A stretch of DNA of 64,000 bases from Lentzea albidocapillata subsp. violacea (lineage in GTDB: Bacteria > Actinomycetota > Actinomycetes > Mycobacteriales > Pseudonocardiaceae). The notes beneath the pieces are model-generated. The model was given only the letters and a program-made list of their open reading frames with translations. It did not search any database and was not told the DNA's origin. Within the stretch, counting starts at the first letter, position 1, and each line of letters opens with the position of its first letter. Below, piece by piece: positions 55,425 through 64,000 of the stretch. A program made the translations under genes and the position numbers. The stretch is from positions 124,001-188,000 of the forward strand of contig NZ_FNET01000006.1 in NCBI RefSeq assembly GCF_900100275.1, read 5' to 3'.

Positions 55425-56453
55425 TCAGCGGCGCTTCTTGCTGCCCGGCTTCTTGCTGGTGGATCGGCCTGGGGTCAGGCCGGGGATCTCGGTGTTCGCG
55501 TTGCCGTTGGTGGCGTCCGTCGAAGCCTTCGGCGCTCCGCTCGGGCCTGCGGTCGGCATGCGCTTGGCGCCGTTGGCCGGCTTGGCTCCGGGGGCGGGCT
55601 TCTTCGGGTTGACCGGCTTCGCGCCCGGCTTCGGAGCGAGGGCCTGACGGGTTTCGACGACCGTGGCCTTCTTCTCCTCTTCCTCGGAGTCGATGCGCTT
55701 GTAGACGAAGTGCTGCTGGCCGAGGGTCCACGCGTTGTTGGACAGCCAGTACAGCAGGATCGCTACGGGGAAGAAGAAACCACCGGCCAGGACGCCCAGC
55801 GGGAAGATCCACAGCGTCAGCTTGTTCATGATGGCCGTCTGCGGGTTGTCCAGCGCGGCCTGGTTCTGACGGGCGACGGAGTGGCGGGCCGTGAAGTGGG
55901 TCGCGATGGACGCCACGATCATCAGCGGCACCGACAGCAGGATGACGTTCAGGCGTTCGGTGCCGTACTGGGCCAGCTGGTCACCGGGCATCGTGATGAA
56001 CGTCGAGAGGTTCGTGCCGAAGAGCTTGGCGTTGACGAACGAGTCGACGCCCTGCTTGTCGAAGAAGTAGACCTCGCCCCAGCCAGGCTTGAACGAGCGC
56101 AGCACGTGGAACAGACCGATGAACACCGGGATCTGCACCAGCATCGGCAGGCAGCCGCCGAGCGGGTTGACGCCGTGCTCGGACTGCAGCTTCTGCATCT
56201 CCTGCGCCTGGCGCTGCTTGTCGTTCGGGAACTTCTTCTTGATCTTCTGCATCTCCGGCGCGAACTCCTGCATCTTTCGCATGGAGCGCACCTGGCCGAC
56301 GAACGGCTTGAAGAGGATGGCGCGGAGGGTGAAGACCAGGAAGATGACGGCCAGTGCCCAGGCGAATCCGCTCGACTCACCGAAGACCTTGCCGAACACC
56401 CAGTGCCAACACCACAAGATGAAGGACACCGGGTAGTAGATGAAGTTGAGCAC
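55425..56453 (-). CDS. yidC: Membrane protein insertase YidC
   Basis: A 342-residue Oxa1/YidC-type insertase with an N-terminal helix (IYYPVSFILWCWHWVFG), a second helix, a cytosolic hairpin (MQEFAPEMQKIKKKFPNDKQRQAQEMQKL), and three further helices, including GGCLPMLVQIPVFIGLFHVL. The groove Arg is likely in FTLRAILFKPF. It inserts proteins with or without SecYEG. The C-terminal 85 residues are Lys/Pro-rich and may contact ribosomes. GTG 56453 has GGAG upstream and is six bases after the yidD stop; the much longer open frame is not coding. Confidence 0.95.
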   Translation of the reverse strand: MLNFIYYPVSFILWCWHWVFGKVFGESSGFAWALAVIFLVFTLRAILFKPFVGQVRSMRKMQEFAPEMQKIKKKFPNDKQRQAQEMQKLQSEHGVNPLGGCLPMLVQIPVFIGLFHVLRSFKPGWGEVYFFDKQGVDSFVNAKLFGTNLSTFITMPGDQLAQYGTERLNVILLSVPLMIVASIATHFTARHSVARQNQAALDNPQTAIMNKLTLWIFPLGVLAGGFFFPVAILLYWLSNNAWTLGQQHFVYKRIDSEEEEKKATVVETRQALAPKPGAKPVNPKKPAPGAKPANGAKRMPTAGPSGAPKASTDATNGNANTEIPGLTPGRSTSKKPGSKKRR

Positions 56454-56458
56454 GGGAG

Positions 56459-56716
56459 CTACTCCTCGGTGGATACGTCGGGGACCTGCCGCCTCGGCGG
56501 AACGGGGTCCAGGCCTCCAGGGTGCCAGGGTCCGCAGCGCAGCAACCGGCGGATCGTCAGCCAGGTTCCTCGAAGTGCGCCGTGGACTGTCAGGGCTTCC
56601 ACCGCGTACGCGCTGCAACTCGGGTAGAAGCGGCAGGTCGGCGGCAGCAGCGGCGAGATGAACTTCCGGTAGAAGTGCACCGGCAGCAGCGCGACCTTCG
56701 CGGGCAACGTGGTCAT
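56459..56716 (-). CDS. yidD: Membrane protein insertion efficiency factor YidD
   Basis: An 85-residue protein with the YidD motif [21 protein letters not shown] and [17 protein letters not shown]. It is an amphipathic inner-membrane-associated protein that aids YidC-dependent insertion. It overlaps rnpA by four bases and precedes yidC. Confidence 0.95.
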   Translation of the reverse strand: MTTLPAKVALLPVHFYRKFISPLLPPTCRFYPSCSAYAVEALTVHGALRGTWLTIRRLLRCGPWHPGGLDPVPPRRQVPDVSTEE

Positions 56717-57054
56717 CGCAGCACCTTGCGCAGGGCAGAAGAGAAATCGGCGGCGAGTTCGGAACTCGACGCCTCGGCTGCTGGAGCCAACGCCCGGACC
56801 ACGACAAGAGTTCCCGGCGGCATCTCTGCCAGCGCGGGACGCACCACGTGACGCAGGCGCCGGTACACCCGGTGGCGAACCACCGAGTTGCCCACCGCCT
56901 TGCTCACGACGAAGCCCACCTTGGACGAATCCAAGGTGGGCACGTCAGGCTTCAAGACGTGGACGACCAACCGGGGTCGTCCGGCGCGGCGGCCTCGGCG
57001 GACCACCAGGCCGAAGTCCTGGCTGCGGGTGAGCCGGGCGGCCGGTGGGAGCAC
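56713..57054 (-). CDS. rnpA: Ribonuclease P protein component
   Basis: A 113-residue basic protein that assists the RNase P RNA in 5' tRNA processing. The signature [29 protein letters not shown] near residue 45 contains the RNR-like motif region (here [10 protein letters not shown]). GTG start, 26 bases after rpmH. Confidence 0.95.
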   Translation of the reverse strand: MLPPAARLTRSQDFGLVVRRGRRAGRPRLVVHVLKPDVPTLDSSKVGFVVSKAVGNSVVRHRVYRRLRHVVRPALAEMPPGTLVVVRALAPAAEASSSELAADFSSALRKVLR

Positions 57055-57080
57055 GACGACGCTGCGCTTACCAGCCGCGG

Positions 57081-57224
57081 TCAGGCGGACAGAGTGGCAC
57101 GGCCCTTGCTGCGGCGCGCGGCCAGAATGGCGCGGCCGGCGCGGGTCCGCATGCGCAGCCGGAAGCCGTGCGTCTTCGCGCGGCGGCGGTTGTTGGGCTG
57201 GAAGGTGCGCTTACCCTTGCTCAC
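57081..57224 (-). CDS. rpmH: 50S ribosomal protein L34
   Basis: A 47-residue, very basic protein: [20 protein letters not shown], then [22 protein letters not shown]. This is L34, encoded as usual directly upstream of rnpA and divergent from dnaA. GTG start. Its small size puts it below usual gene-calling limits. Confidence 0.97.
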   Translation of the reverse strand: MSKGKRTFQPNNRRRAKTHGFRLRMRTRAGRAILAARRSKGRATLSA

Positions 57225-57570
57225 GGTCGGTCTCCCGGTGCTTCACTGCTGACAAAAGCCTTGTGGTTGTCCCCGACGGCAGTGGACGTAGGCGCGCGAA
57301 AGGCGCCCGTCGCAAACGGGAGACTCGTACGAGGGTACGCATGCCCGGGTGCCGCGACCAAATCGGGGTGGGCCACGCCACGTCTTGTGAGGTGTGCCGG
57401 GCCTTGTTACCGTTCGTCCTTCGCGCATGCCGGGTTGGCGTGGGAGCCGCCACCGACCGGCAACACAACGCACCTTTTAGTGCACAGTTGTGGATAACTC
57501 TGTGGATACCTCTATTCTCCGTGTCCACGGTGGAGTCTTCGGCTCCGGTGGAGGGGAGGGGAGCGCGGAG
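57225..57570. other. rpmH-dnaA intergenic region with DnaA boxes
   Basis: A 346-base divergent control region. It contains TGTGGATAA (57489-57497, a perfect DnaA box on the minus strand, TTATCCACA) and TGTGGATAC (57501-57509), and a -10-like TATTCT (57512-57517) before dnaA. The boxes imply autoregulation of dnaA by DnaA. Confidence 0.7.
57332..57361 (-). promoter_or_regulatory. Candidate rpmH promoter
   Basis: TTGGTC (57361-57356) and TACCCT (57337-57332) on the minus strand are 18 bases apart, about 110 bases upstream of rpmH. Confidence 0.5.
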
Positions 57571-59151
57571 GTGTCGAACCAGCAGGTCGATCTTGGTCTC
57601 GTGTGGGCCGAGGTGGTGCAGGAACTGGCGACCAGCCACCTGTCCCCCCAGCAACGTGCGTGGATGAGGGTCACCCGTCCTATCGGTCTGCTGGATGGAA
57701 CGGCACTGCTCGCTGCTCCCAGTGACTTCGCGAAAGAGGCGATCGAACGCGCACTGCGTGACCCGATCACCGCCGCGCTGTCCCGCCGGCTCGGCCGTAC
57801 CGTCTCCCTGGCGGTGAAGGTCGACTCGCCGGAGCCGGTGAGTCCCGTGAGCCCGCCGACCACGCCGCTCCCGATCCAGCCCGTGACGGCGGTCCAGATC
57901 CCGGCCGTTCCCAACGGCGACACGCCCGGCTCCGTGATCACGGAGGACGTGGTCGCCGCCGACGGTGCCGAAGAAGAGGTGGACGAGGCAGGCGACGCGC
58001 TCGCCGCCGTCACCGAGATCTGGCCGACCTTCAACACCGCCAACGCGGCGGGCGGCGCGGCGCCGAACGCGAACCTCCCGTACACGAGGCCCGCGAACCC
58101 GTCGCCGTCGCAGACCCGGCTGAACGAGAAGTACAACTTCGACACGTTCGTCATCGGCGCCTCGAACCGGTTCGCGCACGCCGCGGCCGTCGCGGTGGCC
58201 GAGGCTCCGGCCAGGGCGTACAACCCGCTCTTCATCTGGGGCGAGAGCGGCCTCGGCAAGACGCACCTGCTGCACGCCGTCGGGCACTACGCCCAGCGCC
58301 TGTTCCCCGGCATGCGCGTGCGGTACGTGTCGACCGAGGAGTTCACCAACGACTTCATCAACTCGCTGCGTGACGACCGCAAGGTCGCCTTCCAGCGCCG
58401 CTACCGGGACATCGACGTTCTCCTCGTCGACGACATCCAGTTCCTGGAGGGCAAGGAAGGTACGCAGGAGGAGTTCTTCCACACGTTCAACACGCTCCAC
58501 AACACGAACAAGCAGATCGTGGTGTCGAGCGACCGGCCGCCCAAGCGGCTGGAGACGCTGGAAGACCGCCTGCGCACGCGGTTCGAGTGGGGCCTGATCA
58601 CGGACATCCAGCCGCCAGAGCTGGAGACCCGGATCGCGATCCTCCGCAAGAAGGCGGCCCAGGACCGGCTCGCGGCCCCGGCCGACGTGCTGGAGTTCAT
58701 CGCCTCTCGCATCGAGCGGAACATCCGCGAGCTCGAAGGCGCGCTCATCCGCGTCACGGCGTTCGCGTCGCTCAACCGCCAGCCCGTCGACATCCAGCTC
58801 GCCGAGATCGTGCTGCGCGACCTGATCCCGGACTCGCACGCACCGGAGATCACCGCACCGATGATCATGGCGGTCACCGCCGAGTTCTTCGGGGTCTCGA
58901 TCGACGACCTGTGCGGCCCCGGCAAGACGAAGGCGCTCGCGCAGGCACGGCAGATCTCCATGTACCTGTGCCGCGAACTGACGGACCTGTCGCTGCCGAA
59001 GATCGGCCAGACGTTCGGCGGCCGCGACCACACCACGGTCATGCACGCGGACAAGAAGATCCGCAAGGAGATGGCCGAGCGCCGGCGGATCTACGACCAG
59101 GTGCAGGAGCTGACGTCGCGCATCAAGCAGCGCGCCCGCCACACTCCCTGA
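57571..59151 (+). CDS. dnaA: Chromosomal replication initiator DnaA
   Basis: A 526-residue initiator ATPase. Domain I is at about 5-85, a long Pro/Glu-rich linker (domain II) to about 190, the AAA+ domain with Walker [17 protein letters not shown] near 225 and Walker [14 protein letters not shown] near 285, and domain IV with the DnaA-box-binding signature [15 protein letters not shown] near 490. It binds the boxes found around it and melts oriC. GTG 57571 directly after a GGAGGGG-rich site is preferred; a GTG 27 codons earlier falls inside a DnaA box. Confidence 0.98.
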   Translation: MSNQQVDLGLVWAEVVQELATSHLSPQQRAWMRVTRPIGLLDGTALLAAPSDFAKEAIERALRDPITAALSRRLGRTVSLAVKVDSPEPVSPVSPPTTPLPIQPVTAVQIPAVPNGDTPGSVITEDVVAADGAEEEVDEAGDALAAVTEIWPTFNTANAAGGAAPNANLPYTRPANPSPSQTRLNEKYNFDTFVIGASNRFAHAAAVAVAEAPARAYNPLFIWGESGLGKTHLLHAVGHYAQRLFPGMRVRYVSTEEFTNDFINSLRDDRKVAFQRRYRDIDVLLVDDIQFLEGKEGTQEEFFHTFNTLHNTNKQIVVSSDRPPKRLETLEDRLRTRFEWGLITDIQPPELETRIAILRKKAAQDRLAAPADVLEFIASRIERNIRELEGALIRVTAFASLNRQPVDIQLAEIVLRDLIPDSHAPEITAPMIMAVTAEFFGVSIDDLCGPGKTKALAQARQISMYLCRELTDLSLPKIGQTFGGRDHTTVMHADKKIRKEMAERRRIYDQVQELTSRIKQRARHTP

Positions 59152-59892
59152 CCCGCCCGGGTGGCAGCCAAGGGGTCCTCCATCGCGGAGGGCCCCTTTT
59201 TCGTGCGCGCGAACCGGAGCGGGCAACTGGGGCCCGGCGCCCGGGGACGCGACCAGTGGGGCGCGAGACGAGCACCCAGGGACGACTTCAGCGCAACGAT
59301 GGGACTGCATCAGTCCGTGCGGCTCCAACCACCACCACGCGCCACACACGTACCCAGGTAGCCGGGGCACGGTCCGCCGCGCGGCGAGGCTTTCGGTTCG
59401 CCCCCTGCACTCGAAGGGGTGGGGACAACTGGAAAAGTCTGAGACCCAGGCCACGATCTGGCCACGGAAGCCTGTGCATCACCCGGGTACAACTGGCCCG
59501 CACCCGGGGACGCACCCGGGGACAACTGTGGACGATCTGTGGATCGAGACCTGTGCACAACTGGTTGTCCCCGGGTGCGCCGATCTGTCCCCGGGTGCTG
59601 TCCCCCCTTAGTCCACATGGTGGGTCACACCTTGACCTGCAGGTTTAAGGGCTGTCCCCACAATCCACAACCCCTACTGTTACTGCTGTTTGATCTCTTC
59701 TAGAAAGAACTCAAAAGCAAAACAGCGTGGACAGCTCCCGGGGATCGGTGGCCGAACCCCGAAGTGACGGGAAGGGCCAGGACGCTCTAACGTGGTTGCT
59801 CCGCACCTCGGTCAGCCGGGGTCGAGGCTCCCTAACCCCCACTGGCACGTTGTCGTGGTTGGGCTTGTCGACTGTCGAGGAAAGGACGCCTC
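59152..59892. other. oriC: Chromosomal origin oriC
   Basis: The 741-base dnaA-dnaN gap has DnaA-box-like nonamers: TGTGGACGA 59527, TGTGGATCG 59538, TGTGCACAA 59552, TTGTCCCCG 59565, TAGTCCACA 59609 and CAATCCACA 59661. A repeated GGGGACAACTG element occurs at 59421, 59518 and, with one change, 59485, and inverted at 59561-59572. An AT-rich stretch at about 59677-59725 (TTACTGCTGTTTGATC, then TCTAGAAAGAACTC) is the likely unwinding site. No protein-coding gene is recognised in it. Confidence 0.88.
59170..59203 (+). terminator. Terminator after dnaA
   Basis: AAGGGG-T-CCTCC pairs with GGAGG-G-CCCCTT around an ATCGC loop, then TTTTTCG. It closes dnaA before the origin. Confidence 0.85.
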
Positions 59893-61017
59893 ATGAAGAT
59901 CCGCGTCGAACGCGACGGCCTGGCCGACGCTGTCGCCTGGGTCGCTCGCAGCCTTCCGTCCCGTCCGCCGGTCCCCGTGCTGGGCGGCGTGCTGCTCGAC
60001 GCGGAGTCTGACGATTCGCTGACGGTGTCCGGGTTCGACTACGAGGTCTCCGCCCAGGTCGGTGTCCCGGCGACGATCGCCGACGGTGGCCGCGCTCTGG
60101 TCTCCGGGCGTCTTCTCGCCGACATCACCAAGGCGCTGCCGAACCACCCCGTCGAGATCGCGGTCGACGGCGCGCGCATGATGATCAGCTGTGGCAGCGC
60201 CAGGTTCAGCCTCCCGACGATGCCGGTCGAGGACTACCCGGCCCTGCCGTCGATGCCGCAGTTGATCGGTGAGCTCCCCGGCGAGGTCTTCGGTGAGGCC
60301 GTCAGCCAGGTCGCCGTCGCGGCCGGCAAGGACGACACGCTCCCGATGCTGACCGGCGTCCGCGTCGAGATCGGCGAGGGCAAGCTGACCCTCGTCGCCA
60401 CCGACCGGTTCCGGCTCGCCATGCGGGAGTTCCCGTGGGAGCCGGACGCCACCCTCGGCGAGGTCGCCGTCCTCGTCCCGGCCCGCACTCTCGGCGACGC
60501 GGCCAAGACGCTCGGCTCGTCCGGCAGCAAGGTCGAGATGTCGCTCGCGGCCAACGACGGACTGCTCGGTCTGTCCGGCTCCGGCAAGCGGACCACCACC
60601 CGCCTGCTCGACGCGGACTTCCCGAAGTACCGCCAGTTGCTGCCCTCCGAGCACAGCGCCGCGGCGATCATCGACATCGACGCGCTGCAGCAGGCGATCA
60701 AGCGCGTGTCGCTCGTCGCCGAGCGCGGCACGCAGGTGCGCCTCGAGTTCGTCGACGGTGGTCTGCGGCTGTCCGCCGGTGGTGACGACGAGGGGTCGGC
60801 CGAGGAAGAGCTTCCGGTCGAGTACACCGGCGACGCCGTCACCATCGCGTTCAACCCGGGCTACCTGCTCGACGGACTCGGTGCGGTCCGCACGCAGAAA
60901 GTCCACCTGTCCTTCACCACACCCAGCCGACCGGCGCTGCTGAAGCCGGTGGACGAGGATGGGAACGTGGCGCCGGGCTACCTGTACCTGCTCATGCCCG
61001 TTCGCCTTCCCGGCTGA
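59893..61017 (+). CDS. dnaN: DNA polymerase III sliding clamp (beta subunit)
   Basis: A 374-residue protein with three clamp domains. It starts [35 protein letters not shown], has the family DRFRLAMRE near 175 and ends with the typical [10 protein letters not shown]. It encircles DNA as processivity factor and is a hub for replication and repair proteins. ATG after GAGGAAAGGA. It begins the dnaN-gnd-recF-dciA run. Confidence 0.98.
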   Translation: MKIRVERDGLADAVAWVARSLPSRPPVPVLGGVLLDAESDDSLTVSGFDYEVSAQVGVPATIADGGRALVSGRLLADITKALPNHPVEIAVDGARMMISCGSARFSLPTMPVEDYPALPSMPQLIGELPGEVFGEAVSQVAVAAGKDDTLPMLTGVRVEIGEGKLTLVATDRFRLAMREFPWEPDATLGEVAVLVPARTLGDAAKTLGSSGSKVEMSLAANDGLLGLSGSGKRTTTRLLDADFPKYRQLLPSEHSAAAIIDIDALQQAIKRVSLVAERGTQVRLEFVDGGLRLSAGGDDEGSAEEELPVEYTGDAVTIAFNPGYLLDGLGAVRTQKVHLSFTTPSRPALLKPVDEDGNVAPGYLYLLMPVRLPG

Positions 61018-61060
61018 GAAAACCCTTACCGGGTACCAGAAGAACTTAGGGGAGAACACC

Positions 61061-61975
61061 GTGCAGCTCGGACTCGTCGGCCTCGGCAAGATGGGTTTCA
61101 ACATGCGCGAGCGGGTGCGCCGTGCCGGCCACGAGGTGGTCGGCTACGACCGCAACCCCGAGGTCAGCGACTCGGAGTCGTTGGCGGACATGGTGTCCAA
61201 GCTCGAAGCGCCACGCGTGGTGTGGGTCATGGTGCCCGCCGGCGACATCACCCGTGACACGGTGAAGGAGCTGTCCGGGCTCCTGTCGCCGGGCGACCTG
61301 GTCGTCGACGGCGGCAACTCCAAGTTCACCGACGACCGGGTCCACGCGGACCTGTTGGCGGAGAAGGAGATCGGCTACCTCGACTGCGGCGTGTCCGGCG
61401 GTGTGTGGGGCCTCGAGAACGGCTATGCCCTGATGGTCGGCGGCGACGCCGCGCACGTCGAGCAGGCGATGCCGATCTTCGACGCGCTGCGCCCGGAGGG
61501 TCCGCGCGAGGAAGGCTTCGCGCACGCGGGCAAGGTCGGCGCCGGCCACTACTCGAAGATGGTCCACAACGGCATCGAGTACGGCCTGATGCAGGCGTAC
61601 GCCGAGGGCTTCGAGCTGCTCGACAAGACCGACGTCGTGGACAACGTGCCCGCGGTGATCTCGGCCTGGCAGCGCGGAACCGTCGTGCGGTCGTGGCTGC
61701 TCGACCTGCTGGTGCGCGCGCTGGAGTCCGACCCGGAGCTCGACGACCTGCGCGGGTACGTCGAGGACTCGGGTGAGGGCCGGTGGACCGTCGAGGAGGG
61801 CATCAACAACGCGGTGCCGCTCCCGGTGATCTCCGCCGCGCTCTTCGCACGGTTCCAGTCGCGGCAGGAGGACTCGCCCGCGATGCGTGCCGTCGCCGCG
61901 CTGCGCAACCAGTTCGGCGGTCACTCGGTGCACCTCGCCGGACCGTCGTCCGGCGCCGGCAGCACCCAGGGCTAG
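61061..61975 (+). CDS. gnd: 6-phosphogluconate dehydrogenase, decarboxylating (short form)
   Basis: A 304-residue enzyme of the short, likely NAD-dependent 6PGDH type (about 300 residues against 470 for the long form). It converts 6-phosphogluconate to ribulose 5-phosphate and CO2. The dinucleotide motif is [13 protein letters not shown], then [30 protein letters not shown] and the active-site [16 protein letters not shown] near 165. GTG with AGGGGAG upstream. Its location between dnaN and recF is conserved in Streptomyces and many actinobacteria. Confidence 0.96.
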   Translation: MQLGLVGLGKMGFNMRERVRRAGHEVVGYDRNPEVSDSESLADMVSKLEAPRVVWVMVPAGDITRDTVKELSGLLSPGDLVVDGGNSKFTDDRVHADLLAEKEIGYLDCGVSGGVWGLENGYALMVGGDAAHVEQAMPIFDALRPEGPREEGFAHAGKVGAGHYSKMVHNGIEYGLMQAYAEGFELLDKTDVVDNVPAVISAWQRGTVVRSWLLDLLVRALESDPELDDLRGYVEDSGEGRWTVEEGINNAVPLPVISAALFARFQSRQEDSPAMRAVAALRNQFGGHSVHLAGPSSGAGSTQG

Positions 61976-61980
61976 CGAGA

Positions 61981-63087
61981 GTGCACGTCAGACACCTCCA
62001 GGTCAGCGACTTCCGGTCGTGGGAGCTCGCCGACCTGGAGCTCGAGCGCGGCGCGTCGGTGCTCGTCGGGCGCAACGGCCAGGGCAAGACGAACCTGGTC
62101 GAGGCGATCGGGTACGTGGCCACGCTGGGTTCACACCGCGTCTCCAGCGACGCGCCGCTGATCCGGCACGGCGCCCAGCGTGCCGTCGTGCGGACGGCCG
62201 TGGTCAACGACGACCGCGAGCTGCTCGTGGAACTGGAGATCACGGCCGGCAAGTCGAACCGGGCACGGATCAACCGGGGTCCGGTGCCGCGTCCGCGTGA
62301 CGTGCTCGGGATCCTGCGCACCGTGTTGTTCGCACCGGAGGATCTCTCTCTTGTGCGGGGCGATCCGAGCGACCGGCGGCGGTTCCTCGACGAGATGCTC
62401 GTGCTGCGCACACCGCGTTATGCCGGTGTCCGCAGTGACTACGACCGTGTGCTGAAGCAGCGCAGCGCGTTGCTGAAGACGGTGAAGCACTCACGGTCGG
62501 CGGACCTCTCGACGCTCGACGTCTGGGACGGGCATCTCGCCAAGCACGGCGCGGAGCTGCTGGCGGCGCGGTTGAAGCTGATCCGCGACATGGCGGACCA
62601 CGTGACCTCGGCGTACGCGGAGGTCGCTCCGGAGTCGCGGCCGGCGCTCATCGCGTACCGGTCGAGCGTCGGCGACCTGCCGGAGGACCGGGAGAGCATC
62701 GAGGACCTGCTGCTGGCCGAGCTCGACCGGGTGCGGCGGCAGGAGATCGAACGGGGCGTGTGCCTCGTCGGTCCGCATCGGGACGACCTGGACCTGACAC
62801 TCGGCGAGCTGCCGGCGAAGGGCTACGCCAGTCACGGAGAGTCATGGTCCTTCGCGCTCGCCCTGCGGCTCGGCGGCTACGAGCTGATGCGTGTCGACGG
62901 CATCGAACCGGTGCTCGTGCTGGACGATGTGTTCGCGGAACTCGATCGCGGCCGGCGTCGGCAACTGGCGAAGGTGGCGGCCGCCGCCGAGCAGGTGCTG
63001 ATCACTGCGGCGGTGGCGGAGGACGTTCCGGACGAGCTGGTCGGTGCCCGGTTCGAGGTCCACGGCGGGGAGGTGCGGCGTGTCTGA
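61981..63087 (+). CDS. recF: DNA replication and repair protein RecF
   Basis: A 368-residue SMC-like ATPase that helps load RecA at gaps. Walker A is [20 protein letters not shown] near residue 30; RFLDEMLVL and the C-terminal signature GEPxxxS-like [14 protein letters not shown] with Walker [13 protein letters not shown] are present. GTG start, five bases after gnd. It overlaps the dciA-like gene by eight bases. Confidence 0.97.
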   Translation: MHVRHLQVSDFRSWELADLELERGASVLVGRNGQGKTNLVEAIGYVATLGSHRVSSDAPLIRHGAQRAVVRTAVVNDDRELLVELEITAGKSNRARINRGPVPRPRDVLGILRTVLFAPEDLSLVRGDPSDRRRFLDEMLVLRTPRYAGVRSDYDRVLKQRSALLKTVKHSRSADLSTLDVWDGHLAKHGAELLAARLKLIRDMADHVTSAYAEVAPESRPALIAYRSSVGDLPEDRESIEDLLLAELDRVRRQEIERGVCLVGPHRDDLDLTLGELPAKGYASHGESWSFALALRLGGYELMRVDGIEPVLVLDDVFAELDRGRRRQLAKVAAAAEQVLITAAVAEDVPDELVGARFEVHGGEVRRV

Positions 63088-63739
63088 CTCAGAGGCTGAC
63101 TCTCGGGGTTCGAAGCCCCCACATGTAGCTCGATCGGGTGTGTCCGCCCACACATCTGGGGACAAGTCTGTGGATGGTGTGGATAACTCGGTCACAAATC
63201 CGGACTTGTCCACAGGTTCATTCACACCTGAGGGTGAGCAGCTGAAGGGTTCGGACCTCGCCCGAGCTGCTCTGGAGGCGGCGAAAGCGGCCGCGAAGGC
63301 CCGTGGGCGGGTGCCGGGGAGCAAGGCGAAGGGCCGTCCGGTCAACCGTCGCCGGCGTCGCTGGTCGGGTGCGGGCCCGGACGACCGCGACCCCCAGCCG
63401 CTCGGGCGGATCGCCTCCAGGATCGCGGCGGACCGCGGCTGGGTCGAGCAGCTCCAGGGTGGCCAGGTCTTCGGTCGGTGGGCCAAACTGGTAGGTGAGG
63501 ACGTTGCCGAGCACGCGACTCCAATCGCTCTCAGTGACGGGGAACTGACGGTCCAGGCGTCGTCGACGGCGTGGGCCACTCAGCTGCGCCTCCTGCAGCG
63601 CGAGCTGATCAAACGGATCGCCGCGGGCGTGGGCAACGGCGTCGTCAAACGGCTCAAGATCAAGGGACCGGACGCTCCCAGCTGGCGACACGGCCCCAGG
63701 CACGCGCCTGGGCGTGGTCCGCGTGACACCTACGGGTGA
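63080..63739 (+). CDS. DciA-like DUF721 protein
   Basis: A 219-residue protein with a disordered first 90 residues (Ser/Gly, then Lys/Arg-rich) and a C-terminal DUF721 domain, [35 protein letters not shown] and [13 protein letters not shown]. In other bacteria DciA (mycobacterial Rv0004 type) loads the replicative helicase DnaB. GTG 63080 overlaps the recF stop and has GGGGAGG upstream. The region coding for residues about 28-47 is a cluster of DnaA-box-like nonamers. Confidence 0.9.
   Translation: MSDSEADSRGSKPPHVARSGVSAHTSGDKSVDGVDNSVTNPDLSTGSFTPEGEQLKGSDLARAALEAAKAAAKARGRVPGSKAKGRPVNRRRRRWSGAGPDDRDPQPLGRIASRIAADRGWVEQLQGGQVFGRWAKLVGEDVAEHATPIALSDGELTVQASSTAWATQLRLLQRELIKRIAAGVGNGVVKRLKIKGPDAPSWRHGPRHAPGRGPRDTYG
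63158..63214. promoter_or_regulatory. DnaA-box cluster inside the dciA-like gene
   Basis: TGTGGATAA (63178-63186, perfect TTATCCACA on the minus strand) and TTGTCCACA (63206-63214, perfect on the plus strand) are accompanied by TGTGGATGG (63169-63177) and GGGGACAAG (63158-63166). Confidence 0.75.
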
Positions 63740-63780
63740 GGTCCTGTCAAGGGCTCAGCGGCGATTCTGTGGCTCAATGA

Positions 63781-63810
63781 GGGTTCACCAGCGGATTTGA
63801 ACCCCCTTTT
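63781..63810 (+). terminator. Terminator after the dciA-like gene
   Basis: GGGTTC (63781-63786) pairs with GAACCC (63799-63804), followed by CCTTTT. Confidence 0.65.
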
Positions 63811-63898
63811 CAGCGGTCCTGACCCGTCTGATGGCGCTTGAGGCGCTCTGTGACCGAATCAAAGGTGTCCTTGGCCCCGTTCTGTCGGGGTGCACCGG

Positions 63899-63944
63899 TA
63901 GAATCACAGAAGCGTCACCCATCACCGTGCGGGTTCTGCCCGCA
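63899..63944 (+). promoter_or_regulatory. gyrB promoter and leader hairpin
   Basis: A -10-like TAGAAT (63899-63904) is followed by the hairpin TGCGGG/CCCGCA (63928-63933, 63939-63944) just ahead of the GAGGAGA ribosome-binding site of gyrB. Confidence 0.5.
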
Positions 63945-63966
63945 TCAGCGAGGAGACTCCAGGCCC

Positions 63967-64000
63967 GTGTCAGCTAAGAAGAATGAGTACGGCGCGTCCT
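63967..64000 (+). CDS. gyrB: DNA gyrase subunit B, 5' end only
   Basis: The window ends 11 codons into this frame: GTG then SAKKNEYGAS. Place after recF and the DUF721 gene, and the N-terminal sequence, indicate gyrB. GAGGAGA lies about ten bases upstream of the GTG. The rest is outside the window. Confidence 0.85.
   Translation, partial: MSAKKNEYGAS

Noticed and set aside
59161..59361. Small open frame directly after dnaA
   Set aside because: It covers the dnaA terminator and origin sequence, has no ribosome-binding site and no recognisable content.
63095..63118. T-arm-like sequence GGGGTTCGAAGCCCCC suggesting a tRNA
   Set aside because: There is no acceptor stem, D-arm or anticodon arm at the right distance, and it lies in the coding start of the DUF721 gene.

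Overview
The window is GC-rich actinobacterial chromosome around the replication origin. Gene order and protein sequences point to a Pseudonocardiales-type organism (Lentzea, Saccharothrix or Actinosynnema relatives); this is inferred from gene content and not from a search. The right half keeps the order known from Mycobacterium and Streptomyces: cca, Nudix, DUF6049, murJ, pseudokinase, sigM, anti-sigma, trxB, trxA, cwlM, GNAT, then parB-parA-rsmG, jag-yidC-yidD-rnpA-rpmH, dnaA, oriC, dnaN, gnd, recF, dciA-like, gyrB. GTG starts and 4-base ATGA/GTGA gene overlaps are frequent.

Left part, 1-15730, accessory and metabolic: a large repeat-rich membrane protein; an AI-2E-type exporter; a membrane diguanylate cyclase; a MacRS-like two-component system fused by overlaps to a DUF1707 protein; a lincosamide-nucleotidyltransferase-like enzyme; an SDR/DUF2867 protein; the tdh-kbl threonine-to-glycine pair; an XRE/DUF397 regulator pair with a symmetric operator; an ECF sigma factor with a membrane partner; a LysR regulator; and a decayed zinc-type dehydrogenase.

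Middle part, 15741-37222: PTS enzyme I with a DasR-type (dre) palindrome on its start; a beta-helix lipoprotein; a LacI-controlled ribose-type operon (rbsR-A-C-B-K); a DUF2339 membrane protein; a YVTN beta-propeller; an MMPL exporter with divergent TetR; leuS behind a leucine leader-peptide attenuator; an SdpI-like protein; YqgE; a possible structured RNA; an MFS transporter; a LuxR-type single-domain regulator; cca.

Right part, 37265-64000: cell-wall genes (MurJ, pseudokinase, CwlM), SigM and thioredoxin genes, an aminotransferase, a Ddl-like ligase, the ParAB-parS segregation region with perfect parS sites, an 800-base repeat-rich gap containing a very large inverted repeat, then the dnaA/oriC core. 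DnaA-box-like sequences occur at three places: upstream of dnaA, between dnaA and dnaN, and inside the 5' coding part of the dciA-like gene.

A recurrent expression pattern is visible: at least ten genes have a TANNNT -10 hexamer placed 6 or 7 bases before an ATG or GTG, as expected for leaderless mRNAs. I used it to choose several starts. No tRNA, rRNA, CRISPR array or insertion sequence was recognised.
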